Part shown: positions 22,847 to 30,536 of the stretch, one piece after another | How positions within the stretch are numbered: the stretch's first letter is position 1 | How the letters are laid out: every line of letters begins with the position of its first letter | Assembly: GCA_905233425.1 (NCBI GenBank) | Contig: CAJOEC010000025.1 | Span: 1-43,319 of the forward strand | Source of the DNA: an uncultured Prevotella sp. | GTDB taxonomy: Bacteria > Bacteroidota > Bacteroidia > Bacteroidales > Bacteroidaceae | Reading direction: 5' to 3' | Length of the DNA: 43,319 bases | Translations under genes and position numbers: made by a program | The notes under the pieces: model-generated | The model's database searches: none | The model's input: the letters and a program-made list of their open reading frames with translations, nothing else | What the model was told of the DNA's origin: nothing

Positions 22847-25800
22847 CGCAACGATTACTTTGCTGCTCGTGTTATTACCTTCCTGTATCACCTGGATCTG
22901 GACGGGGATGCGCTCCTGCAACTCCTCCACATGGCTGATGATACCCACATGCCGCCCCGACTTGTTGTGCAGCGAGCGCAAAGTGTTGATGGCATTCTGC
23001 AACGGCTCGCCGCTGAGTGTGCCAAAGCCCTCGTCGATAAACAGCGTGTCTACAGCCAACTGTTGGCCGATGTCGCTAAGTGCCAAAGCTAATGACAGCG
23101 ACACGAGGAAGCTCTCACCACCCGAGATGGTGCTGGCAGCCCGGCTGACATAGCCCTGGTAGGCATCTTCGAGTGATATGACAAATGTGCCAGGCTCCAC
23201 TTTCAGCGTATATCTGTCGGTCAGCGTCTTCATATAGCTGTTGGCCGAATGAATCAGACTGGTCAGAACGTAGCTCTGGGCGATCTTCCTGAACTTATTG
23301 CCCGTGGAATCGCCAATGAGTTGGTTCATTCGTGACCACTTCTGATACTCGGCATACCTCTTCTCGGCCTCTTCAATCAGCTTGCCCCGGCTTTTCTTGT
23401 TTTCCTCATCGGTTTTCAACTCCTGACTGACAGCACCCTTTTTCTCTGCTATCACAGCCAGTTTGGTCTCCTGTTCCTTGATGCGTGAATCCAAGGTTTC
23501 AGTCGTATCGCTTTCTTGCAGTCCGGGCATTTCATTGAAGTGCTCGTCGTGTTTTCTTGCAGCTTCTTCCATCAGCGTTTTCTTGGTCAGCACCTTATTC
23601 CTGTCGGCATCGAGCAGCGCATTGGTATCGCTGATTTGGTTTGCTGTATAGCCATTGAGGGCATCGAGTCTTTCGATGCTGATGTCCATGCGTCCAAGAA
23701 GGAAACTGTCCAGTCTCCCGCTGTTCAATTTTACAGTTTCCTCTGCCTGCTGTAGTTGGGCAAGTGCTGTCGATGTCTTGCTCTTTATGTCGTTGGCTTT
23801 CTTCAGGAGGTCTGCCGCCCGGACGCGCCACGACGCGTCCCTACATGGTGCAGTCAGCTCCCGCCATGCTGGCATCAACTGCCCGATTTCCTCAATGACC
23901 TCCTTCACCATCTGGCAGTTGGAGTTGAGAATTGAGAGCTGGGAATTGAGGGTCTGACTTCTCTTGACGTTCTTCTGGTAAGCATCGGCCTGTTTCTTCA
24001 ACAGACCGGCAAACTCACCCGGCTTGTCCCGCCAGTCGACAGTCCACTGACCGGCAATCAGCGATGCGGCATTCTCCTCCGCCTTGGCCACATCTTCCCT
24101 TTTGGTTCTCACCAGTTCCTCGTAAGTGGAAACCCTTCCCTTGCTGTCGCTGATGGCTTTTTCCGCTTTCTGGGCATCTTTAACTCTCATCTCCAAGCAC
24201 TCAACCCTGAACTTGTCAAGAGCCTTCCTCTGGGCCTTGATGGCCGCGTCCCTGCCCTCACCTTCTGTGATTTTTGCTCCAAGTTCCATCAATGCTGCAT
24301 CGGCTTTGAATTTCAGTTCATTAAGTGCCGATAGAGTTGTGTCATCATATTTCAAAGAGGCTGTGGCGCCGCAGCTTACCTGACCGCAACCTTCAATACC
24401 GCAAGCCTTGCATGCAGCAATAACCTTCTGCTCGGCCGTCACGACTGTCTTGTCCTTATCAAAAGCCTCTTTGGCAGTCTGATAATTCTTTGCTGCCGTC
24501 TTTATCTCAGCCTCCAACCTGTTTCTCTCGTCAACCAACTTCTTGTGAGCCGCTTCCGCTTCATTGAACGCATCACTCAGGCCACCGACGAGCCTGGCCA
24601 GTTCATCTTCGTGGGGCAGTTCGCTTTTGATCTCCTGTAGGCAAACAGGACAGACATCGCCTATGTGCAGTTTCTGGCGCAATGTCTTGGCAAACTTGTT
24701 GATGGTGTCGCTCTGCCTGTCAAGCATCTCCTTACAGGCATCCATCTTAACCTTGGCGTCACGTATCTGCGGGGCCATCTGCTCGGCTTTAACTCCAAGT
24801 TCCAAGCTCTCAATCCTCAACTTCTCCAATGCCACGGCTGCCTCCTGCCTGCGTTTCTTCTCTCTTTCGAGCGACTCTATGCGGTCGAAGGCTGTGGCGA
24901 TGTTTTGGAGCAGTTCTTTGTTCTTGTCACGTTGTTCACGCAACCCGCCAAGATCAAGTGCGGCCAAAGCTTCTTCCTGTGCCTTTATCTCAGCCTCCTG
25001 CTTCTCAAAGGTCTCACGTGACTCTTTCACGGCCTGCTGAGCCTTGTCGAATGCAGGTTGCAGCTTTTCCGTCAAGATGCTGTTTTCTCTAACGATATTC
25101 TGTTGACTCGCTTCAATCTTCATCCGGCCATCAGCAATAGTGCTCATATATCCTGCAATGGCCTGGGCATTCTCATAGACCTCCTGCTTGTCCTTGTCAC
25201 CCTCAATGAGGGCGGCTACGGCCTTGATGTCGGCCTCCGTCTGCTGCCTCTCCTGCTCCTCTACGGCAGAACCGTCGAGCACACAAAGATAATCAGCCTC
25301 CAATGCCGACAATGCTTTCTGTAGTTGTGCCATGACGCTTTCGGCACCATTCTTCGCTGTCAGCCAGCTGCGGGCATCGATCGTGGCGTTCCACTGCCTG
25401 ACCAACAGTTCCTTTGCCTTGAAGTCGTCACCGTCCACAACGGCCTGGGCCTGTCTGAACTGTTCCGCAGCTATGGTGACAGCCTTTGTCAGTTCCGCAT
25501 CGGTCTTTATCCACTGGAGCTTGGCTTTGTCGGCATCGACAGCATCCTTGATGGTCTTATACTGGGCATCAAGAAGAGCCATTTCCTCCTTTTTGGCAGC
25601 TATGTCCTCATCCGACAATGTGCGAATGCCCTCCACCCGCTGCTTAGCCTCTTTCCACAGTTGTTCCTTCTGGCCAGTCACCTCAAAGACCTTCTTTCCA
25701 ACCCGCGCATAGATGTCCACACCGGTTATCTTCTCTAATATGGCGGCCTTCTCCTCGTCCTTACTGTTCAGGAATCGGGTAAACTCCCCCTGGGCCAGCA

Positions 25801-26293
25801 AAGTGGTACGGCAGAACTGGTTGAAGTCGAGTCCGATGGCAGTCCTTACCTCCTGGCTAATCTCGGCAACCTTGCTGAAGGTGTAGTCTGTGTCGAGGTT
25901 CTTCAACAGCCAGCACTTGTCCTGCAGCCTACCTGTCACCTTCTTCCTGGCACGCGCAACAGACCAAGTGGCTTCATAGTGAACGCCGTTGCTTCCAGTA
26001 AAGGTCAGCATAACGTATGCCTCCCCCGTATTCCTGCGCATCAGCTGACGAGGGTCCTTTATCGTCACATCGTCATTTCCGTCCTTTGTCTCGCCCTGCA
26101 TCTGTGTCCCAACCATGCGTGGAGTATTGGCAAAGAGAGCCAGACAGATGGCATCAAGTATCGTCGACTTTCCTGCTCCGGTCTTTCCCGTTATCAGGAA
26201 CACCTCACTATCGGCCAATGGCTGTGCATCAAAGTCAATGACGGCATCCTCAATAGATGCGATATTGTGTATGGACAGTTTCTGTAACTTCAT
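22838..26293 (-). CDS. sbcC: SbcC, ATPase subunit of the SbcCD nuclease
   Basis: SMC/Rad50-like subunit that with SbcD cleaves hairpins and processes double-strand breaks. The N-terminal Walker A motif is ITGKTGAGKSTILDAICLALF (residues 36-44 GKTGAGKST), followed by long coiled coils. The zinc hook is CPVC near residue 548. The ABC signature is SGGESFLVSLSLAL (about 1060) and Walker B is VDTLFIDEGFGTL (about 1085). At 1151 aa it is in the usual range. A second Cys cluster (CKACGIEGCG) lies about 80 residues after the hook. Two dispersed repeats lie in frame in the second coiled coil: family B (about 815-825) and a 7-nt repeat (about 775-790, TLNSQLSILNS). It follows sbcD by 39 nt of 9-10 nt tandem repeats. 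Confidence 0.95.
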   Translation of the reverse strand: MKLQKLSIHNIASIEDAVIDFDAQPLADSEVFLITGKTGAGKSTILDAICLALFANTPRMVGTQMQGETKDGNDDVTIKDPRQLMRRNTGEAYVMLTFTGSNGVHYEATWSVARARKKVTGRLQDKCWLLKNLDTDYTFSKVAEISQEVRTAIGLDFNQFCRTTLLAQGEFTRFLNSKDEEKAAILEKITGVDIYARVGKKVFEVTGQKEQLWKEAKQRVEGIRTLSDEDIAAKKEEMALLDAQYKTIKDAVDADKAKLQWIKTDAELTKAVTIAAEQFRQAQAVVDGDDFKAKELLVRQWNATIDARSWLTAKNGAESVMAQLQKALSALEADYLCVLDGSAVEEQERQQTEADIKAVAALIEGDKDKQEVYENAQAIAGYMSTIADGRMKIEASQQNIVRENSILTEKLQPAFDKAQQAVKESRETFEKQEAEIKAQEEALAALDLGGLREQRDKNKELLQNIATAFDRIESLEREKKRRQEAAVALEKLRIESLELGVKAEQMAPQIRDAKVKMDACKEMLDRQSDTINKFAKTLRQKLHIGDVCPVCLQEIKSELPHEDELARLVGGLSDAFNEAEAAHKKLVDERNRLEAEIKTAAKNYQTAKEAFDKDKTVVTAEQKVIAACKACGIEGCGQVSCGATASLKYDDTTLSALNELKFKADAALMELGAKITEGEGRDAAIKAQRKALDKFRVECLEMRVKDAQKAEKAISDSKGRVSTYEELVRTKREDVAKAEENAASLIAGQWTVDWRDKPGEFAGLLKKQADAYQKNVKRSQTLNSQLSILNSNCQMVKEVIEEIGQLMPAWRELTAPCRDASWRVRAADLLKKANDIKSKTSTALAQLQQAEETVKLNSGRLDSFLLGRMDISIERLDALNGYTANQISDTNALLDADRNKVLTKKTLMEEAARKHDEHFNEMPGLQESDTTETLDSRIKEQETKLAVIAEKKGAVSQELKTDEENKKSRGKLIEEAEKRYAEYQKWSRMNQLIGDSTGNKFRKIAQSYVLTSLIHSANSYMKTLTDRYTLKVEPGTFVISLEDAYQGYVSRAASTISGGESFLVSLSLALALSDIGQQLAVDTLFIDEGFGTLSGEPLQNAINTLRSLHNKSGRHVGIISHVEELQERIPVQIQVIQEGNNTSSKVIVASS
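23820..23844. repeat. palindromic family B copy inside sbcC
   Basis: A variant of the GACGCG...CGCGTC palindrome in the opposite orientation to the copy at 11025, encoding CRDASWRVR in the second coiled coil. Confidence 0.7.
23923..23950 (-). repeat. 7-nt-type repeat inside sbcC
   Basis: TTGAGAATTGAGAG continues into GAATTGAGGG-type units, encoding TLNSQLSILNS. Same family as 29253-29287 and the porD leader. Confidence 0.65.
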
Positions 26294-26340
26294 TTTTCAC
26301 TCCTTTAACTCCTTCTAACTCCATTAACTCCTTTAACTCC
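26294..26340 (-). repeat. 9-10 nt tandem repeat forming the sbcD-sbcC junction
   Basis: On the minus strand five units (GGAGTTAAA, GGAGTTAAT, GGAGTTAGAA, GGAGTTAAA, GGAGTGAAAA) run from the sbcD stop codon, which lies inside the first unit, straight into the sbcC ATG. Each unit contains GGAG, so the last one may act as a ribosome binding site. Confidence 0.85.
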
Positions 26341-27529
26341 CTATAACTACTTCTTTCAGAACCTCATTAAACATTGTCTGCATCTCCTCGTCGAAGCTGA
26401 CACCCACGTATTCAGCATAACGCCGGGCAATCTCGATGGGTTCCTCCGATTGGAACTCCTGCACAGTCAGTATTTTGGTTTCGCTCTGGCCGACAGCCTT
26501 TCTCTTGGCATTGATGTAGCAGAACCGACACAGTTTCTCCTCTGTCAGACTGGCGGCCTCGGCATTGGCTTCCACTGGCAGAAAGTCGTCAATCTCCACG
26601 TTCAGACGTATGTAGGCAGGAATATCGTCGGGGAATCTGCCCAACAGTTCTTTCGCCTCTTCCCATGTGGCCAGCCCGTATGCAGGCAGAGTCACTAAGG
26701 GACGGGGATTCTGGATCTCAATCTCCTTTACAGACGGTGTCTCTCCATGTCGGCCTATCTCCACAATGCTCACCGAGTGGGTGAAATTCTCGTTGAAGCT
26801 GACAGGTAGTGGAGTGCCGCTGTATCTCACATTATGTTTGCCGCTATGCACGAACTGCCCATGGTGAATATGTCCGAGAGCCAGATAGTCGTAACCCTCG
26901 CCCATCTCTTCCAGTTCTATCGAGTCGATGCCACCAACGGTGTAAGTTCCCCTCCCTTCTGAGGGGAGGGGTGCCGAAGGCGGGGTGGGATAATGGTCAT
27001 GGCCTGTAAAGTCGCAACCATTCACAGTTGTATGGGCAGTCATCACTACAGGAAGATTCCCAGTATTCCTTTCCGCCACTCTGTCAAGCAGCTGTTGGAA
27101 AAAGCTATCAGGAATGTTTCGTTCATTGACATACGGAATGGCAACGACGTACCCTTTTCCCGGCACCTCAATGATATGTTCATCAAGGTTTTCCTTCTCT
27201 ATTTGTCCGATGGCATATACTTTCAGGGCCTTCCAGGGAGTCTGGAAAATCTCATGCTTTGTACCGCTGTCGTGATTGCCGGCAGTCATCACAATCGTCA
27301 TCTGAGGCCTTGCCTCGTGAATTCTTACAAGCCCGTCAGATAGCATAGTCTGAACTGCTGCCGAAGGCTGTGGAGTGTGATAAACATCTCCGCACAACAG
27401 GAACACATCAGGTTCCTGTTCTTCTACGATACTGACCATCTGTTCAAGCATGGCCAGCTGCTCTTCAGTTCGGTCATAGTTGTATAACGTATGACCAAGA
27501 TGCCAGTCGCTAGTATGTAGTATCTTCAT
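26333..27529 (-). CDS. sbcD: SbcD, nuclease subunit of the SbcCD complex
   Basis: Mn-dependent exo/endonuclease of the calcineurin-like phosphoesterase fold, partner of SbcC. I chose the ATG at 27529 because it gives MKILHTSDWHLGHTL, the canonical SbcD start; the 37 residues upstream in the open frame are not conserved-looking. Metal motifs are in order: DWHLGH, LCGDVYHT, TAGNHDSG, VMTAHTTV and LGHIHHG. The C-terminal capping domain follows from about residue 270. Residues about 180-194 (YPTPPSAPLPSEGRG) come from a family D palindrome (26948-26990) inserted between the phosphoesterase motifs and GGIDSI. The weak promoter box is at 27598-27605. Confidence 0.93.
   Translation of the reverse strand: MKILHTSDWHLGHTLYNYDRTEEQLAMLEQMVSIVEEQEPDVFLLCGDVYHTPQPSAAVQTMLSDGLVRIHEARPQMTIVMTAGNHDSGTKHEIFQTPWKALKVYAIGQIEKENLDEHIIEVPGKGYVVAIPYVNERNIPDSFFQQLLDRVAERNTGNLPVVMTAHTTVNGCDFTGHDHYPTPPSAPLPSEGRGTYTVGGIDSIELEEMGEGYDYLALGHIHHGQFVHSGKHNVRYSGTPLPVSFNENFTHSVSIVEIGRHGETPSVKEIEIQNPRPLVTLPAYGLATWEEAKELLGRFPDDIPAYIRLNVEIDDFLPVEANAEAASLTEEKLCRFCYINAKRKAVGQSETKILTVQEFQSEEPIEIARRYAEYVGVSFDEEMQTMFNEVLKEVVIGS
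26948..26990. repeat. palindrome family D copy inside sbcD
   Basis: CCCCTCCCTTCTGAGGGGAG is a near-perfect inverted repeat; it encodes PPSAPLPSEGRG in frame. Confidence 0.75.
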
Positions 27530-27597
27530 TTGCTTTTGTTCTCTTCTCTTATGAGCTGACTCCCGAGACGCTGCCCGGATGTATGGAAAATCTTCTG

Positions 27598-27605
27598 CAA
27601 AAATA
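27598..27605 (-). promoter_or_regulatory. possible -7 box of the sbcDC operon
   Basis: Minus-strand TATTTTTG fits TANNTTTG and lies about 70 nt before the sbcD ATG. No good -33 element is seen. Confidence 0.3.
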
Positions 27606-27758
27606 GCAATTATTTCTGGAAAGCAGTTACCTTTGCACAAAGTTTTGAGAATTATTAGGAAATGATTATAATCTTCCGCCCATCGTGCTCCATTACATCG
27701 ACGCCCAGATAGGGGCAGACCCCGTGACAGCCCGAAATTTCAGTTTTCCTCCGTTTTA

Positions 27759-27790
27759 TTTGGCCAGATGAATTATTATTGGTAATTTTG
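27759..27790 (+). promoter_or_regulatory. promoter of the porD-like gene
   Basis: TTTG (27759-27762), a 20-nt spacer, TAATTTTG (27783-27790). The spacer 27530-27837 also holds a single family E arm (27710-27734) and no gene. Confidence 0.7.
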
Positions 27791-27797
27791 CATCCTC

Positions 27798-27837
27798 AAA
27801 CACTCAACTCACAACTCTCAACACTCAACACTCAACA
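27798..27837 (+). repeat. 7-nt tandem repeat forming the porD leader
   Basis: Units of ACTCAAC/ACTCTCA run up to the ATG. They make up almost the whole predicted 5' untranslated region and contain no G, so the leader should be unstructured. Confidence 0.8.
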
Positions 27838-28755
27838 ATGAAACGCTCAAAGTCTTTTTTATTCTTTCTGACGCTTGCCACTTACAGCTTGTCGCTAGTC
27901 ACTTCAACCGCTCAGGAACTTGAAGCGAAGATAAACTTCAACACGCAACAGGTGCAGACGGTGGACAAGTCGGTGTTCGAGAACCTGCAGCAGACGCTGG
28001 AACAGTTTGTCAACGAGAAACAATGGACAGCGCTGCAGTTCCAGGAAAACGAGCGCATACAATGCTCGTTCAACATCACGGTGAACAAATACGACCAAGC
28101 CGCCAACCGCTTTATGTGTTCGGCTCTGATACAGGCCAACCGACCGGTGTACAACTCAGCCTACACCACTACTATTTATAATAACCGCGACAAGAACTTC
28201 GACTTCGAGTTTGTGCAGTTCGACCAGCTGAACTTCAACGAGGAGGTGATTGACAACCAGTTGGTGGCCCTCGTGGCCTACTATGCCTTCCTCATTATCG
28301 GCCTCGACCTCGACACCTTCGCCCCTATGGGCGGAACTGACGTGCTGCAACGCTGCATGCAGCTGACCAACAACGCGCAGCACTTTGACTACGTAGGCTG
28401 GAAATCGTTTGAGGACTCTCGCAACCGCTTCGCCATCATCAACGACTATCTGGACGAAGCCATGAAGCCCTTCCGCCAGCTGCAGTACGACTACTATCGC
28501 ACGGGGCTTGACGAAATGGCACAAAACGTGGAGCGCGGGCGAACCAACGTCACCACAGCCCTTGAAAACCTGAAGAAGGCCCACGAAGAGAAGCCCCTGA
28601 GCCTGTTGCCCCAAATATGGACCGACTACAAGAAGGAGGAGCTGGCCAGCATCTACAAGGGCAAGGGCACACAGAAGGAGAAAGAGACGGTCTACGACCT
28701 GCTCTTCAGCATCAACGCCTCACAGAACAATACGTGGGAGATGATAAAGAAATAA
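27838..28755 (+). CDS. porD: PorD-like protein (DUF4835 family)
   Basis: Secreted protein of 305 aa with a signal peptide ending around TSTAQE. The sequence has the pattern I recall for DUF4835, a Bacteroidota family annotated as type IX secretion protein PorD: LEAKINFNTQQVQTVDKSVFENLQQTLEQFVN, then FNITVNKYD, a conserved VALVAYYAFLIIGLDLDTFAPMGG segment, and a Trp-rich middle (YVGWKSFEDSRNRF). In many relatives the gene lies between coaBC and recN; here it stands alone between sbcD and the convergent propeller gene. Its exact role in secretion is uncertain. It is expressed from its own promoter with a repeat-built leader. Confidence 0.8.
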   Translation: MKRSKSFLFFLTLATYSLSLVTSTAQELEAKINFNTQQVQTVDKSVFENLQQTLEQFVNEKQWTALQFQENERIQCSFNITVNKYDQAANRFMCSALIQANRPVYNSAYTTTIYNNRDKNFDFEFVQFDQLNFNEEVIDNQLVALVAYYAFLIIGLDLDTFAPMGGTDVLQRCMQLTNNAQHFDYVGWKSFEDSRNRFAIINDYLDEAMKPFRQLQYDYYRTGLDEMAQNVERGRTNVTTALENLKKAHEEKPLSLLPQIWTDYKKEELASIYKGKGTQKEKETVYDLLFSINASQNNTWEMIKK

Positions 28756-28768
28756 GTCAGGACTGTTA

Positions 28769-28787
28769 AGAGTTGAGGGTTGAGTGT
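28769..28787. repeat. 7-nt-type repeat between two convergent genes
   Basis: AGAGTTGAGGGTTGAG fills most of the 32-nt gap between the stop codons of the porD-like and propeller genes. No terminator hairpin is visible. Confidence 0.55.
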
Positions 28788-30512
28788 TTATCGGAACTTC
28801 ACCGGCACTCCGTCGCTGCCCTTGAGCACGTCGGCAAACTCCTGGGGGGTGATTTCCACGGGGCCGCGCATCAGTTCAGGGATGTTGTAGCTTTTCATGA
28901 ACTGACGGTGGTAGTCGGGATCGCGCTGGGGCAGTTCGAATGGCTTCGCTCCCCTACCTTGCTCGTCGATGTGTGCGATGAAGGGGCGCGTGAAGCCACC
29001 ATCGTCGCGGCGGCTGCTGAACACCACCCAGCGCCCGTTGCTCGACCACGAATGGTAGCTCTCGGTGTCATCGCTGTTTATCTCGTCCATGGCTCGAACC
29101 TCGCCCGTCGTCAGGTCGAGGAGGTAGAGGTCGGCCTCACGGTGCCAGATGTGGAACACGCCGTAGCGGCCCATGGTGAACATTAGGAAACGACCGTCGG
29201 GCGACACGCGGGGCAGGGTGACACTTTGTTGAGGGGTTAGTGCTTCCGAAGCAGTTGAGAGTTGAGAGTTGAGAGTTGAGGGTTGAGTGACTTTACTACT
29301 GTCATCAGAACTGACGTCACTTAACTCTGTAGTATATACTCCACTTCCTGTAGGGAATACCTGCTCCCTTGGTCCGAACTTCCTTGTTTCGGGGTCGAAG
29401 GACTTGCGGTATAGGGCGTAATGAATCTCCTTTGCACGGCGGATGACCTCAACATCGACCGACCCGGTGTCCTGGCGCTCAAAGTGGGCGCTACAGTAGT
29501 AGAGTGTGCGACCGTCGGGGGCCCAGGCGGGGAACACCTCGAACTCGTTGGGGTCGTTCTCGACATTGCTCACCTCGTCGGTCTCAACATTGTAGACAAT
29601 GAGGTCGCTGGCCGAGTCAAACACCTCAATCTTGTTCAGGTCGCGGGTGTGGAAGCTCTGGCCGGTGTGGTTCGTGGAGTAGACGATGAGGGGCAGCCAG
29701 GGATGCCAGGCGGGGTAGACACCGGCGGAGATGATGCTGTCGTTTTTCATGTTCACCTTCTTCACCGTACCATTGTAGACAATCACGGTACCGCCTTGAT
29801 GCTGGCGTGCGTGGAACTGCATACGCTTGGGGTCGTACTGCTGGTAGTTGTGGCAGTTCACGCATTGTCCCGTCTTGTCGAGTCCGCAGAGCATGTTGTC
29901 CACCATGACGCGCTCGTCGTAGTTTTCCAGACAGCGCTGGTTAAGAGTCAGCTCCTCGTAGGTGACGTAGGAAGGGGCGATGAGACGGTAGCTCATCCAT
30001 GGGTCGATGCTGTCGGTCGAGACGTAGATGCTAAAGGGTTTGTGGTGGGTCCAGCGGTCGGCGTTCTGGGTGTAGACATCCACGGTGATGGCATTTCGCG
30101 CTGGCGCAGCGTCTGCTCCTAAGGCGGCAGCTGTCAGCGCGTGCCACTCGTCCATTGACGGCTGGGCCTTCAGCCCGCCACACACCACCTGCTCGTCGCC
30201 GGCGGAGAACAATGTCACCATGTCGTCACATCCGTTGCCGTCCCACTCAAACGTCAGCGGGGCAATGTTCACGGGAACGGTCACATCGACGTAGTCGGGA
30301 TATATTGCGGGAATACTGTCGCCCTCGGCAAACTGGGTCGGGACAGAGGCCCGCTGGCACATGGTGAGCAACGGCAGGAGAAGTAGTGCGGCACAAAGGG
30401 AAAACAGCCCTGACAGCCTTGACAGTTCGCCCGGCGCGAACTCACAGTTCGCCCGGCGCGAACTCACAGTTCGCCCGGCGCGAACTTTTTTCGAACTCGG
30501 AGACCTTTTCAT
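28788..30512 (-). CDS. secreted PD40/TolB-like beta-propeller protein with a CXXCH motif
   Basis: About 574 aa. After a long basic n-region comes a hydrophobic segment (LFSLCAALLLLPLLTMC) that should direct export. Residues about 90-200 form a beta domain; then QCVNCHNYQQ carries a heme-c type CXXCH, followed by HARQHQGGTVI. The C-terminal two thirds contain PD40 propeller blades (AWAPDGRTLYYCS, RVSPDGRFLMFTMG, SWSSNGRWVVFSSRRDDGG). The first 20-35 residues are encoded by three family A palindromes (30424-30486); without an upstream start there would be no signal peptide, so the ATG at 30512 is preferred, with a GTG at about 30467 possible. Residues near 417-425 come from a 7-nt repeat. It is 24 nt behind the membrane protein gene and likely in its operon. 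Function unknown; a periplasmic heme protein is inferred. Confidence 0.75.
   Translation of the reverse strand: MKRSPSSKKVRAGRTVSSRRANCEFAPGELSRLSGLFSLCAALLLLPLLTMCQRASVPTQFAEGDSIPAIYPDYVDVTVPVNIAPLTFEWDGNGCDDMVTLFSAGDEQVVCGGLKAQPSMDEWHALTAAALGADAAPARNAITVDVYTQNADRWTHHKPFSIYVSTDSIDPWMSYRLIAPSYVTYEELTLNQRCLENYDERVMVDNMLCGLDKTGQCVNCHNYQQYDPKRMQFHARQHQGGTVIVYNGTVKKVNMKNDSIISAGVYPAWHPWLPLIVYSTNHTGQSFHTRDLNKIEVFDSASDLIVYNVETDEVSNVENDPNEFEVFPAWAPDGRTLYYCSAHFERQDTGSVDVEVIRRAKEIHYALYRKSFDPETRKFGPREQVFPTGSGVYTTELSDVSSDDSSKVTQPSTLNSQLSTASEALTPQQSVTLPRVSPDGRFLMFTMGRYGVFHIWHREADLYLLDLTTGEVRAMDEINSDDTESYHSWSSNGRWVVFSSRRDDGGFTRPFIAHIDEQGRGAKPFELPQRDPDYHRQFMKSYNIPELMRGPVEITPQEFADVLKGSDGVPVKFR
29241..29287 (-). 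repeat. five 7-nt tandem units plus CTTCCGAAG palindrome inside the propeller gene
   Basis: AGTTGAG is repeated four times and GGTTGAG once (29253-29287) in exact 7-nt register, next to GCTTCCGAAGC. It encodes PSTLNSQLSTASEAL between two propeller blades. Confidence 0.85.
30424..30505. repeat. family A block at the start of the propeller gene
   Basis: Three units of AGTTCGCCCGGCGCGAACT at 30424, 30446 and 30468, 22 nt apart, followed by TTTTTT and CTCGGAGACC. The block codes for the n-region of the signal peptide. Confidence 0.85.
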
Positions 30513-30536
30513 GTTAGCTCGGTACAAAATAAAAGA

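Noticed and set aside
27530..27640. N-terminal extension of SbcD to an ATG at 27640
   Set aside because: The extension has no family-like sequence, crosses the possible promoter box, and the canonical start MKILHTSDWH is at 27529.
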